A DNA stretch of 33,990 nt. It comes from an uncultured Prevotellaceae bacterium. Its GTDB lineage: Bacteria > Bacteroidota > Bacteroidia > Bacteroidales > Muribaculaceae. The notes below the pieces were generated by a model. That model saw nothing but the letters and a program-made list of their open reading frames with translations. It was not told the DNA's origin and ran no database searches. The translations under genes and the position numbers were made by a program. Below, in pieces: positions 7,444 to 16,931 of the stretch. The stretch lies in contig CAMZFV010000033.1 of the NCBI GenBank assembly GCA_947306175.1, positions 1 to 33,990 on the forward strand. Reading direction: 5' to 3'. Each line of letters begins with the position of its first letter. The stretch's first letter is position 1.

Positions 7444-9453
7444 TTATCTGTTTTCATAAGCATCTATCTGAATTGAATGTTTCATCTTGTCATTGAACTT
7501 AATCTCTATTGTGTTGACAATGTCCTTGTGCAATGCGACCGATTTAATTTTGTTCCCTTCAATGGGATATGATTCCGCTGATTCAATAGATAAGTCAAAT
7601 GCTTTCCCATCTTCTCCTAGTGTCCTGATTTCAATTATTGCACTTGAAGCATCTTCCTTACTATGAATTAACAATTTATGATAAACATAATCGTTTCTTG
7701 AAAAAGCTGATACCCTGTAAGTTATGGGAATATGATGATTATATGAGCCATTCTTCCCTTTGGGATCTGGATTCACAGGCTTTGTGCCTGTTGAAGGTGT
7801 AATTGGGCGTGGACCGTGACCAGTATGTTGCCTGCCTGCTGTATCGGGACCGCTTTCGCCTGGCACAATGGGGCCATTTTTAGGGTCAATTGCATCACCT
7901 TGGTTTGCTAGCGCCCTATGTGGTTTTGATTGTTGAGGCAAGTCAGATTTTGGTTTAGTTTCTTGAACTACTCCAGGTTCTGTAGAGTTCTGATTTGTGA
8001 CTATTCCCACAAATGGATTTGTTTCATTTATGTCGTCATCATTGAGCAGTTCCTCACTTATCGAAATATATTTGTCTAAGCCTTCAATTCTAAACTCTCC
8101 AGTTTCTGCCGCTTTGAAAAATTCATCTAAATAATTTTCAACAAAATTATTATATGCTTTTTCTATTGTAACTCCAAGAGGGTTGATGTCACTCGTTGAT
8201 GAACCTTTCCAATTTCTTGAATCCCATTGAGTATGAGTCGGGTCTTCCATTTCTTTTAAATATTCACTTCCGGTATCAGATTCACAGACAAATACGCCGA
8301 CAAATCCACGACCTCCATTATAGCCTCGCGTATAAATCAGCATGCGTTTGTTTCTCATGAATTGAATATAGTCTCGGCCTTGTTTTTTGAATTTATGTAG
8401 GTAGAATGAGCATGTTCCTAATGGTGTGACTTCTTCTCGTTTATGAAAGTAATTCTCATCCGCACCTTGATTGGCTACTGTTCTGTAAAAATGAATTGGG
8501 TTAGTAGAACTATAATCATTCACTGAGAAATATTTCAACAATAGTTGCTCTAGATTTTCTGCAGTTATGTAAATTTCCGTATTGTTTCCTCCTTTGAAGA
8601 CGATTTCAAGATTCTTGCTGTAAATAGAGAACCAAAAGCTCAATAACACTGCTTTGGTCATCTCTTCTATTGCTGCGTCTTGTTCGTCCTTGTCTCCGGT
8701 TGTCCCCATTAAATAAAAAGATGTACCTGGCTCTTCTCGCTGAAACCTTGGAGCAATATTTCTAACATCCGCAACAGGTTCACCGTTGTTATTATCATAA
8801 TAGCCGGTCTCTCTTTTTTTCACAAGGTTTCCATTTTCAAGGATTTTATGAGTGCATAATTTTGAAACCCCCTGAAAGAACAGTTTCTTCTCTTTCGTCA
8901 TTGTTGAAACCAATATTGTTCTCAATGGAGAGCAATTGAAATAAGCAGCTTTGCCATAGCCAAAATGCCCACCTGAAGATGTGTCAGACTTGAAGTTATA
9001 GCCTACAGTATGTACAAATCCATAAAATGGACTGTCCTCTGGAACATAGTCCATTCCAATGGTATTATAATCACTTATACAGAGATATGGCAGTTGTGCA
9101 TGCATGCTGTTCAACCGATCAATAATCGGCATGAATAATCTCTTTGCAGAGTCTGCTTTTTCTGCTCCAGGCATTTTAAATATACCTTCAACATGTTTTT
9201 TTAATTCAAAGAAGTTGGGAAATCTGTCCTCAGGCAAACTTGAATATTCAAATTTTACCACAACAGGTTTATCACTTTCGGGATCCGCTACATCCAAGGA
9301 GTTTTGAATTGCTTCTCGCACTAATGATGGATATGGGGTCTGATTGAACATGGTAAAAGAAGGGTCATTAGGCCCCATTTCAGTTCCGCCATCTTCATTA
9401 GCGAAAAACCACTTTAAATCCTTATATCCTTTTGTCTCTGCTATACTTTCCAT
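7444..9453 (-). CDS. GHKL-type ATPase (MORC/HSP90/MutL-like)
   Basis: A 669-aa protein with an N-terminal GHKL ATP-binding fold. Visible motifs are the N-box SLVREAIQNSLDV (around residues 44-56, with the Mg-binding Glu and Asn), a D-containing strand LCISDYNTIGM (motif II, ATP adenine pocket), and the glycine-rich lid SGGHFGYGKAAYF (motif III). The region around residues 260-390 fits an S5-like or middle domain. Residues ~480-565 are a low-complexity linker rich in Pro, Gly, Gln and Asn. The last ~110 residues form a beta-rich tail (YRVSAFSRNDYVYHKLLIHS). GHKL proteins act as ATP-gated clamps on DNA or on proteins; MORC-like members are known in bacterial restriction-modification loci. ATG 9453 is preferred to TTG 9474 because it sits 1 bp after the previous stop. 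Confidence 0.88.
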   Translation of the reverse strand: MESIAETKGYKDLKWFFANEDGGTEMGPNDPSFTMFNQTPYPSLVREAIQNSLDVADPESDKPVVVKFEYSSLPEDRFPNFFELKKHVEGIFKMPGAEKADSAKRLFMPIIDRLNSMHAQLPYLCISDYNTIGMDYVPEDSPFYGFVHTVGYNFKSDTSSGGHFGYGKAAYFNCSPLRTILVSTMTKEKKLFFQGVSKLCTHKILENGNLVKKRETGYYDNNNGEPVADVRNIAPRFQREEPGTSFYLMGTTGDKDEQDAAIEEMTKAVLLSFWFSIYSKNLEIVFKGGNNTEIYITAENLEQLLLKYFSVNDYSSTNPIHFYRTVANQGADENYFHKREEVTPLGTCSFYLHKFKKQGRDYIQFMRNKRMLIYTRGYNGGRGFVGVFVCESDTGSEYLKEMEDPTHTQWDSRNWKGSSTSDINPLGVTIEKAYNNFVENYLDEFFKAAETGEFRIEGLDKYISISEELLNDDDINETNPFVGIVTNQNSTEPGVVQETKPKSDLPQQSKPHRALANQGDAIDPKNGPIVPGESGPDTAGRQHTGHGPRPITPSTGTKPVNPDPKGKNGSYNHHIPITYRVSAFSRNDYVYHKLLIHSKEDASSAIIEIRTLGEDGKAFDLSIESAESYPIEGNKIKSVALHKDIVNTIEIKFNDKMKHSIQIDAYENR

Positions 9454-9454
9454 T

Positions 9455-9688
9455 TCATTTAAATTTGAAGTCAATTTTTTGTACTTTATTTAATTCGTTT
9501 TCATAAACATTACGAGTTTCTTTTAAAACTCTATTGATCTCGCCAAACATAAAATCAACGTCGTCAATGGTATACTCATAGTTGTTATGATTGGAACAGT
9601 TTTGAAGTGACCTTAAAAAGTCTATGACCTTTTGCACTCTATAAGAAGCTACCTTCTCAAATCTTAATCTTTTTTGTGACTTATCCAT
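9455..9688 (-). CDS. Small helical protein, first gene of the GHKL operon
   Basis: A 77-aa protein: MDKSQKRLRFEKVASYRVQKVIDFL, then a polar NCSNHNNYEY loop and an acidic-basic helix ending in FKFK. Predicted helix-loop-helix, no known family. Its ATG at 9688 is 24 bp from a good minus-strand -7 box (9712-9719), and the GHKL gene follows after 1 bp. Position and length fit a small accessory or regulatory subunit. It is real by operon structure; its function is unknown. Confidence 0.72.
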   Translation of the reverse strand: MDKSQKRLRFEKVASYRVQKVIDFLRSLQNCSNHNNYEYTIDDVDFMFGEINRVLKETRNVYENELNKVQKIDFKFK

Positions 9689-9711
9689 AAATATATATTT
9701 GAATTATGGCG

Positions 9712-9719
9712 CAAATATA
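9712..9719 (-). promoter_or_regulatory. -7 box TATATTTG of the leftward GHKL operon
   Basis: CAAATATA on the + strand reads TATATTTG on the minus strand, a full TAnnTTTG match, 24 bp before the ATG at 9688. Between it and the rightward methylase promoter lie about 180 bp of very AT-rich DNA, a shared divergent control region. Confidence 0.62.
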
Positions 9720-9902
9720 AACTATATTTTTATTATGTACAAATATTTGATAAAAATATCTGATTTCTGGAAATGTTCATATAATTCATTAATATATTGA
9801 TATAATATATTAAGTAGTTATTTAAACTATAAAAATTGATATATAAAGTGGTGAACAGTTTGAAAAAATTGACGTTAAGAAGTGGTTAACGTTAATTGAA
9901 AA

Positions 9903-9934
9903 TTTGCTAACTAAAGAGGTTTTCTTTAATTTTG
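9903..9934 (+). promoter_or_regulatory. Promoter of the C5 methyltransferase operon
   Basis: TTTG at 9903-9906 and TAATTTTG at 9927-9934 are 20 bp apart, a full Bacteroidetes promoter; the ATG is 20 bp further on. The short leader fits early expression of the protective methylase. Confidence 0.7.
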
Positions 9935-9954
9935 CAAATTAAAAAACCAGTAGA

Positions 9955-11286
9955 ATGACGATTAATGACAGACTAATATATAGCTTAATGACCTTGGGCA
10001 TCAAAAAGGAAGGCATTTCGCGTATTTACGATGAAGCAGCTCTTGATGATGATAACAACATTATACCATTTTCAACACAAATGGCCATTGTCACTCATTA
10101 TGCTAATTTACGAGGGAAGAGAGTTGGCGAAGGCTATAAGAAAAAAGCTGAACAACTCATTGAAAGTTGGGGAAATTTTTTTGAAAACCAACCCAAAGAA
10201 CTAAAGCAGCTCTCTTGCGTTAGCGAACCATCAGCATTGGAATTGACGATTTTTAATGAAGTGGAGAGTGCTCCGTTTCACGCAATCCAAAGACCTAAAT
10301 TCAAATTCATCGATTTGTTTGCTGGCATTGGCGGTTTTAGGCTTGCTTTCCAAAATCTAGGAGGCGAATGTGTTTTCTCATCGGAATGGGATGCTCAGGC
10401 TCAAAAAACCTATTATGCAAATTATGGCGAAGTGCCGTTTGGCGATATTACGAAAGAGTATACCAAGCGGTTTATTCCCCAAGAATTTGATATACTTTGT
10501 GCCGGTTTTCCTTGCCAGGCTTTTTCTTTAGCTGGTAAACGACTTGGTTTTGCAGAAACTCGTGGCACACTTTTCTTTGATGTTGCCGACATTTTGAACC
10601 GTTGGCATCCAAAAGCATTTTTCTTGGAGAACGTCAAGGGATTGGCCATCCATGATAAGGGCAAGACACTCAAAACCATATTAAACACACTTGACGAAGT
10701 GGGTTATATTGTTCCTGAGCCCCAGATTGTAAATGCGATGTACTTTGGCGTACCTCAGCATCGCGAACGAATATACATTGTCGGATTCAGAAAGGATTTA
10801 GGTATAACAAAAGAGGATTTTCATTATCCCGACCAAAAAGAAGTCACAAAGCATTTTATTGACATACGTGAGGAAGATCCCGTTCCTGCCAAATATTATC
10901 TGTCAACACAGTACCTTAACACTCTTATTTCTCACCGAGCACGACATGAAGCTGCTGGACATGGATTCGGCTATGAAATCATAGGTGATAATGAAGTTGC
11001 TAATGCTATTGTTGTGGGAGGAATGGGGCGTGAACGGAATTTGGTGATTGACAAAAGACAAACTGACTTAACTCCGACAACAAATATAAAGGGTGTGTAC
11101 AATACCGATGGGATACGGAGAATGACTCCACGCGAATGGGCAAGATTACAAGGTTTTCCTGATGACTTTCGCATTCCAGTAGCTGATGCGTCTGCTTACA
11201 AACAGTTTGGCAACTCTGTTGCTGTACCAGCTATACAGGCCACGGCAAAAGAAATTTTGAAAACACTTAAAAAAAGCAAGAAATAA
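9955..11286 (+). CDS. DNA (cytosine-5-)-methyltransferase
   Basis: A 443-aa enzyme that transfers a methyl group from SAM to C5 of cytosine in a specific DNA site. All main motifs are present: I (FIDLFAGIGGFRLAF, ~residue 117), IV with the catalytic Cys (GFPCQAFSLAGKR, ~187), VI (ENVKGL, ~224), VIII (QHRERIYIVGF), and IX-X (TPREWARLQGFPDDF, then YKQFGNSVAVPAI). The target-recognition region between VIII and IX is fairly short, about 110 residues. The ~105-residue N-terminal extension, starting MTINDRLIYSLMTLG, looks helical and may regulate or contact DNA. It is first in a four-gene operon and overlaps the next gene by one base (TAATG). The recognition site cannot be predicted. Confidence 0.96.
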   Translation: MTINDRLIYSLMTLGIKKEGISRIYDEAALDDDNNIIPFSTQMAIVTHYANLRGKRVGEGYKKKAEQLIESWGNFFENQPKELKQLSCVSEPSALELTIFNEVESAPFHAIQRPKFKFIDLFAGIGGFRLAFQNLGGECVFSSEWDAQAQKTYYANYGEVPFGDITKEYTKRFIPQEFDILCAGFPCQAFSLAGKRLGFAETRGTLFFDVADILNRWHPKAFFLENVKGLAIHDKGKTLKTILNTLDEVGYIVPEPQIVNAMYFGVPQHRERIYIVGFRKDLGITKEDFHYPDQKEVTKHFIDIREEDPVPAKYYLSTQYLNTLISHRARHEAAGHGFGYEIIGDNEVANAIVVGGMGRERNLVIDKRQTDLTPTTNIKGVYNTDGIRRMTPREWARLQGFPDDFRIPVADASAYKQFGNSVAVPAIQATAKEILKTLKKSKK

Positions 11287-12980
11287 TGGCACCGTTCTTC
11301 TTTTTCTTCTTCACAGATGATGAGCAGCATGATCGTAAAAAATTCGATCTTGACGATAGCATTTGCAGAATTATTCTGCGTTTTTTACAATTAAAATCGG
11401 AAGGTTTACGTGTCGATTTAGGATTTGGATTAGAACAAATCAAGAGCGTTTCATTTAATGGCGTGGAGCTCAGCTATATTGGTGATATTAGAAAGGTCGA
11501 CATCTCTAAAATCTCCTCCGAAGAAGCATCAAAAGCTTGCTTTAATGCTGGGTACAGACAGATTTTTCATTGTAAAACAGACATCACTATTAACGGCCAT
11601 AACATTCTTATCAGAAGTCAAAACAACACCGACCGGCCTCTGATAAATCATAGCACTAGAGATAAATATTTAGATGCTTGTCAAAAAGAGGGATTGAGTA
11701 TTAGTCCTTTAGATAAGATGGTTGAAGACTATTGGCAAAAGAGGTCACTTGGTATTATCAATGAAGATATCAGTAATCTGGACGCACTATCTCCATTTAG
11801 AGAGCATAAAGATTATTTAAAGCCGATATTAACTCGGCTCTTCTTTGAAGGCGTTAAACCAAAAGAAGGATTGTCTGCCGATATTTTCCTAGATTATGAA
11901 GGTGAGGAACCTTGGAATACTAAAACATGGCACCCCTATAGTCGCGAAAATTATATAGACTATGTGTGGGACCATTTACGCTTTTCTTTCAGAGCAGACA
12001 GAGGTATGCCAAGTAAGTACAATCCAAGTGATGATAAATATAAAATGATAAGACCCTGGGCATACGAATGGAAAAATAAAAAAGGAGAAACAGTATATAA
12101 AGGAGCTCTGCATATTCGAGTGATTAATTTTGATAGTGACAACCCTGCTGTCCCCGAGTTCATAGTAAAGAACGCAGAGGTCATAAAGAAAATAAAAGCA
12201 AACAGAGGTGAAATTGACGAAATGATTATAAAAATTTTCCTTGTTGAGGCAAGAGAGAAAAAGTTATATCTACCTATTGTAGATAAACCTGAGCTCATCA
12301 CCTCCGTAGGAATGCGCCATAATAAAACCAATCAAATTTATGAATTCTCTAATCTGCCATTCTATGGCGATTGGAGTTCAATGCCTGTAGAGGAGCTTTT
12401 GGCCATAAGCCAATATTCAAAAATTGAGAAGGCCAGCCAATTTCATAAGGCAGATGTTATAGTAAATAACATCGGAATTTCATTAAAGTCACAGAGAGGG
12501 GCATCTCCGTCCATTATTAATACTACTATGAGAAGTAAAATAAAAAAAGTAATGGATTCCTTACATCAACCAATGAAGAATATAGACTTGATGATAAACA
12601 ACTATTGGAGTCTTCGGTTGGCCAGAAAAATCGGCGAGGATATTTCAAACAGTGACCCTAATTCACCTTTCCTAAAACTTGAAGAAGAGGACGGAAAGAA
12701 AATACTTGAGCCGCTACTTACATACTTCTCATTTGATGGGACAGGATCAAGATTATCAAAATCGCCCGCTGATTATATATTGGAGTTTGATAATCCTGTA
12801 GACGTCACGACTTGGACTTGCTATAGCCGGGATAACTATATCTATTCTGTGTTTTTGCGTCTTGTATTCTCAGTACGTAACCACAACATGCCTTCACCAA
12901 ATGCAGAGGATTTGCCTTGGGTAAAAGAAATAGACGGAAATAAAAAGGGACAGCTGAATGTGAGAGTAGCCAAAAGATAA
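11286..12980 (+). CDS. Tandemly duplicated restriction-endonuclease-like protein
   Basis: A 564-aa protein made of two homologous halves (about residues 1-290 and 291-564). Matching blocks: HCKTDITINGHNILIRSQ (~96-112) with HKADVIVNNIGISLKSQ (~387-403); DKMVEDYWQKRSLGIINEDIS with DLMINNYWSLRLARKIGEDIS; TWHPYSRENYIDYV with TWTCYSRDNYIYSV; and KGALHIRV with KGQLNVRV. The second half has KADV...ISLKSQ, a PD-(D/E)XK-like core with Asp390 and Lys401; in the first half the lysine is replaced (LIRSQ), suggesting one active and one degenerate site. It starts inside the methylase stop (TAATG). By position it corresponds to the YdiR-type component of BsuMI-like systems. The nuclease call is from motifs only. 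Confidence 0.77.
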   Translation: MAPFFFFFFTDDEQHDRKKFDLDDSICRIILRFLQLKSEGLRVDLGFGLEQIKSVSFNGVELSYIGDIRKVDISKISSEEASKACFNAGYRQIFHCKTDITINGHNILIRSQNNTDRPLINHSTRDKYLDACQKEGLSISPLDKMVEDYWQKRSLGIINEDISNLDALSPFREHKDYLKPILTRLFFEGVKPKEGLSADIFLDYEGEEPWNTKTWHPYSRENYIDYVWDHLRFSFRADRGMPSKYNPSDDKYKMIRPWAYEWKNKKGETVYKGALHIRVINFDSDNPAVPEFIVKNAEVIKKIKANRGEIDEMIIKIFLVEAREKKLYLPIVDKPELITSVGMRHNKTNQIYEFSNLPFYGDWSSMPVEELLAISQYSKIEKASQFHKADVIVNNIGISLKSQRGASPSIINTTMRSKIKKVMDSLHQPMKNIDLMINNYWSLRLARKIGEDISNSDPNSPFLKLEEEDGKKILEPLLTYFSFDGTGSRLSKSPADYILEFDNPVDVTTWTCYSRDNYIYSVFLRLVFSVRNHNMPSPNAEDLPWVKEIDGNKKGQLNVRVAKR

Positions 12981-13002
12981 AGTCATATTAAAAGAGGTAA
13001 AA

Positions 13003-14709
13003 ATGAAACAGAAAACATTCGATTTTTCCAATAAACATGTATTGTTCACCCAAATAAATAATCTTCTTAAAGAGATTGCCAATAGAGGTGTTGATTATAA
13101 TAATAGCCGTACTGTAAATGATAAACGCGTAGCTGATATTGCTAAATACATCAAAACCGAAATACCAGATTTGCTTAAAGGGATCATAAACGATGACTCA
13201 TATTATATCAAAGGCTCGGTTGGCGCGGGCATTTTAACTAAAACTCCATGGATTGCAATCATGGATAAACGTATTACAAACACAACTCAGAACGGCATAT
13301 ACATAGTATTTTTATTTTCCAGAGATTTAAAGAAAGTTTCTTTTGGAATTGCTGGTGGAACGACAGTAAAAGGTAAATTTGGTTTTCGTTTAAAACCCAA
13401 GCAGGTTCTCGAAAGAACGAAATCTATCAGAGCAGAACTTAGTATTGACAACCCCTTATTCGGTATGACATCACCAGATGTAGAGGATAAGGGTTATAAA
13501 GCAAGTTCAATATATAATATCGTATGGGATTATAACATTGACAGTGATAAACCAGGATTACTTAGCGCCTATCTTCAATTATACAACGACAGATTTGAAG
13601 TTTTTAAGAACTATTCAGGCGTGAATCCAACAGAACAGCCACAGAACGGTGAAGAGATAAAAAAAATGGCAGCTTCTATTTCAACACAAAAAGAGACTAC
13701 AAGTTTGTCAGATGAGCTGGCATCTTTCAAGCAATACCTTCTGCAATCTAGCCTCGTCTTCAATGATACTTTTATCGACCGCTTTGTGCTATCACTGAGG
13801 TCGAAACCTTTTGTGATATTGAGCGGGCTGACTGGATCTGGAAAGACTCAGCTAGCTATGGCCTTTGCTAAATGGAAGAAGAGCATAGGAACAGGAGATT
13901 ACCTAATAGTTCCCGTCGGTGCAGACTGGACCAATAGGGAGTATCTGCTTGGATATCCAAACGCACTGCAACCTGGAGAATACGTCAAGCCGAACGGAGC
14001 ACTTGACTTGTTGATCAAAGCAAACAATGACACCAGCAAGGATTACTTTCTGATCCTTGACGAAATGAACATGAGCTATGTGGAGCGATATTTCGCAGAC
14101 TTCCTTTCAGCAATGGAATCAGGTGAGTACATCCCTCTTTGGACAAACAAACCAGATGATACGGAGAATGAAGTGCCAAAGGAGATATCTTTGCCAAAAA
14201 ACTTCTACGTCATCGGCACCATCAATGTAGATGAAACGACGTACATGTTCAGTCCGAAAGTTCTGGACAGGGCTTTCGTGCTGGAATTCCATATTGAAAA
14301 AAACGACATGGAAAAGTTTCTGGAAATGACTGCTCCTGACTTTAAAGATACGTTACTGGCCATCTTTGAGCAGTTGGGCAGAATCAATGCAGAATTTGGA
14401 TATCGCACTGCAAAGGAAATATCAGAATACATGAAAAATGCGACACTATGCGGCATCGATTCTGAAGACATTCTCGATGCAGTGATTATGCAAAAATTGC
14501 TCCCTAAGGTTCATGGATCTCGCAAGAAGATTACACCGACCCTTATGGAGCTCTGGAAAATCTGCTTTGACAATAAAGACGCGAATATTGATGCGCTTAA
14601 AGAGTATCCAGAGGATAAGGTACCGCGCTATCCAATTTCAGCAAAGAAGATCTGGAGAATGTATCAGATTCTTCAGGATAATGGTTTTGTTAGTTTTTCC
14701 GAAGCATAA
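13003..14709 (+). CDS. mcrB: McrB-like AAA+ GTPase with MrcB N-terminal domain
   Basis: A 568-aa motor subunit. The N-terminal ~190 residues resemble the MrcB/DUF3578 domain (KGSVGAGILTKTPWIAIMDK, then VSFGIAGGTT), which reads DNA in McrB relatives. From ~residue 270 a McrB-type AAA+ domain follows: Walker A LSGLTGSGKTQ (~273-283), VPVGADWTNREYLLGYPN, Walker B LILDEMNMSYVERYF (~349), and GTINVDETTYMFSPKVLDRA (~404), with the Asn-x-Asp signature of this GTPase clade. It should hydrolyse GTP and translocate DNA with the nuclease encoded next. It follows the duplicated endonuclease gene by 22 bp and overlaps the DUF2357 gene by one base. Confidence 0.93.
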   Translation: MKQKTFDFSNKHVLFTQINNLLKEIANRGVDYNNSRTVNDKRVADIAKYIKTEIPDLLKGIINDDSYYIKGSVGAGILTKTPWIAIMDKRITNTTQNGIYIVFLFSRDLKKVSFGIAGGTTVKGKFGFRLKPKQVLERTKSIRAELSIDNPLFGMTSPDVEDKGYKASSIYNIVWDYNIDSDKPGLLSAYLQLYNDRFEVFKNYSGVNPTEQPQNGEEIKKMAASISTQKETTSLSDELASFKQYLLQSSLVFNDTFIDRFVLSLRSKPFVILSGLTGSGKTQLAMAFAKWKKSIGTGDYLIVPVGADWTNREYLLGYPNALQPGEYVKPNGALDLLIKANNDTSKDYFLILDEMNMSYVERYFADFLSAMESGEYIPLWTNKPDDTENEVPKEISLPKNFYVIGTINVDETTYMFSPKVLDRAFVLEFHIEKNDMEKFLEMTAPDFKDTLLAIFEQLGRINAEFGYRTAKEISEYMKNATLCGIDSEDILDAVIMQKLLPKVHGSRKKITPTLMELWKICFDNKDANIDALKEYPEDKVPRYPISAKKIWRMYQILQDNGFVSFSEA

Positions 14710-16931
14710 TGGATAGCAGGCACTTCACCATATTACTTGATGACAAAACTCAGCTAGGTATAATGATTTTTGCCAATAATGATGCTGACTTTCCAAAAGA
14801 GCAGACAGGTGACGCTATGTGCCAATTGATTGAGGGGAAGAACTATACTTTTAAACTGGATAACACAGATTATCATCTTAACGATCAGATAGATAATATC
14901 GTTGAGAATGTGCCAGAGCACACTAGTTCCAGTGGCATTATAAGAACTAGCATCAATGTTGGCTCCTACAAGGATGACATCATCCGGACATGTGACAATA
15001 TAAAAGTGGGAGAAGTAAAGATGGAAATCCATTCATCGAAAATGGATTACATGAAAGATTATTCCACAATGCTTGAGCAGATTGCATCGCAATGTGCGGA
15101 GCTGCTCATGCAACAAAGTTCTCCCGTCACACAAAGATATACCGTGAACGAACAGACGCCAGCCCAGTTTGATTATGAACGTTTCGCCTTTGTTAAATCT
15201 TTGGTAGATAGTGACACCTTAGAGGATGCTTTGAGAATGGTGGAATCAAATCCGATCAGAAAATGGGAGCAAACGCAGGAACTAACAAACATAGGCCAGG
15301 TGAAGCATCTACATTCCAATGACATTCGCCAGCTGGCTTCTTCAACTCGTAGAACAACGATTCCTGATGGGCATTTTTTGCACAATTACATGAGTTCCGT
15401 GCCCGACAAAATTTGGACATCATCCAAGCAAGACACTCTCGATGTAGCTGAAAACAGGTTCGTTAAGTTTGTACTCCAATCATTTCTGAGTTTTGTCACG
15501 TCCATTAGAAAGATGCCAGAAGCAGGAGAACGCCTGAAGAGTGAGGCAGATGAGACTTCCATGAAGTTATCTGGATTACTCAGTCACTCATTCTTCAAAA
15601 GGCTTGGTCATCTTACCTCTTTGCCACTGAACAGTCCTGCAATGCAACGCAAGGAAGGTTATCGGGAAATACTGCAAAAATGGTTTATGTTTAGGTTGGC
15701 TGCCAATCTCTCATGGCCTGGTGGTGAGGACATTTATGAAGCGGGGCAGAAGAACATTGCCGCACTGTATGAATACTGGGTATTCTTCAAATTGCATGAC
15801 ATTTTCACAGACAAATTCAGTCTCGAATCCGTTGGCGAAAACAAGCTTATTCAGGTCACCGAGAATGGTTTAGGTATCTCTATCAAGCAGGGTAAATCAA
15901 TGACCTACAATGGATATATTGACAAAAAAGGTCGTAGGCTTAATGTGCGCTTTTATTACAACCGAACTTTTGGCCATAATGAATCATATGATTCTGCAGG
16001 AAGTTGGACTAGCAGCATGCGCCCAGACTATACGCTTTCCTTCTGGCCTGAAGGATTGGAAGTCGACGAAGCTGAGGCACGCGATACGATCACTCATATT
16101 CACTTCGATGCCAAGTACAAGGTAAAAAACTACCTTGTGGAAATGCTTGATGGTAAATCGGATTATGAAGACGTGGACCTCAAAACAGATGAAGGCATAT
16201 ATAAACGTAGTGATTTGTTAAAGATGCACGCTTATAAAGATGCTATCAGAAGAACTGCTGGAGCCTATATTCTTTATCCTGGTACAAGGGAGGCCGCATA
16301 CACTGGCTTTCATGAGATCATCCCTGGACTTGGAGCGTTCCCACTTTCTCCTCAACATTTTGAAGCAAACGTCGCTAGTTTTATCCGTTTTATAGATGAA
16401 GTAATAGATAATTTCCTTGACCGTACTTCGCAACGAGAACGCATTCAGTACCACACCTACGAAGATTTGCAATTAGAAAGTGAGGGTTTGTATGCAAACA
16501 TGCCGGAACCTGTAACAAGAGAGAAACGACATCCTTTGCCCGCCGAAGTTTATGTATTGCCTGGGTATATTCAAAGAGCAAAAGCGAAATGGATAAAAGA
16601 AAACCAAATGTATCCTTTCAGAGTTGGTATGTCTAAGGGTACCCTGCATCTAGATAATAAGTTGTTGTCGGTGAAATACATTCTGCTTTACGGACGTCAA
16701 AACATTAGTCTTGTTGAAGTAGATGCTCCACTGTTGATAACGAAAGAAGAATTGATGAAGAAGGGTTATCCTTCGCCTCGTCACGATTCATACCTGCTAT
16801 ATAAATATCATATCTCCAGCAACTATTCTGGCATCAAATGGAATTACGATGCTTTAGTTGATATATTCAAATATGGTGAAAACGCCACACCTAATACTTT
16901 GGCAGAAATGATAAAAGCCTTTGCCGAATAA
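14709..16931 (+). CDS. McrC-like DUF2357 / PD-(D/E)XK nuclease
   Basis: A 740-aa protein, longer than classical McrC (about 350 aa). The N-terminal half fits DUF2357 (HNYMSSVPDKIWTSSKQDTLDVAENRFVKFVL; key residues D, E, N, R at ~225-245), which contacts the McrB ring. The nuclease core lies at ~435-468: SMRPDYTLSF and then HIHFDAKYKV, i.e. the D...DAK pattern of PD-(D/E)XK enzymes; the TGFHEIIPG motif and a C-terminal domain follow. It should cut DNA when driven by the McrB partner, like YdjA of BsuMI or LlaJI.R2. Start and upstream stop overlap (TAATG). Confidence 0.9.
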   Translation: MDSRHFTILLDDKTQLGIMIFANNDADFPKEQTGDAMCQLIEGKNYTFKLDNTDYHLNDQIDNIVENVPEHTSSSGIIRTSINVGSYKDDIIRTCDNIKVGEVKMEIHSSKMDYMKDYSTMLEQIASQCAELLMQQSSPVTQRYTVNEQTPAQFDYERFAFVKSLVDSDTLEDALRMVESNPIRKWEQTQELTNIGQVKHLHSNDIRQLASSTRRTTIPDGHFLHNYMSSVPDKIWTSSKQDTLDVAENRFVKFVLQSFLSFVTSIRKMPEAGERLKSEADETSMKLSGLLSHSFFKRLGHLTSLPLNSPAMQRKEGYREILQKWFMFRLAANLSWPGGEDIYEAGQKNIAALYEYWVFFKLHDIFTDKFSLESVGENKLIQVTENGLGISIKQGKSMTYNGYIDKKGRRLNVRFYYNRTFGHNESYDSAGSWTSSMRPDYTLSFWPEGLEVDEAEARDTITHIHFDAKYKVKNYLVEMLDGKSDYEDVDLKTDEGIYKRSDLLKMHAYKDAIRRTAGAYILYPGTREAAYTGFHEIIPGLGAFPLSPQHFEANVASFIRFIDEVIDNFLDRTSQRERIQYHTYEDLQLESEGLYANMPEPVTREKRHPLPAEVYVLPGYIQRAKAKWIKENQMYPFRVGMSKGTLHLDNKLLSVKYILLYGRQNISLVEVDAPLLITKEELMKKGYPSPRHDSYLLYKYHISSNYSGIKWNYDALVDIFKYGENATPNTLAEMIKAFAE

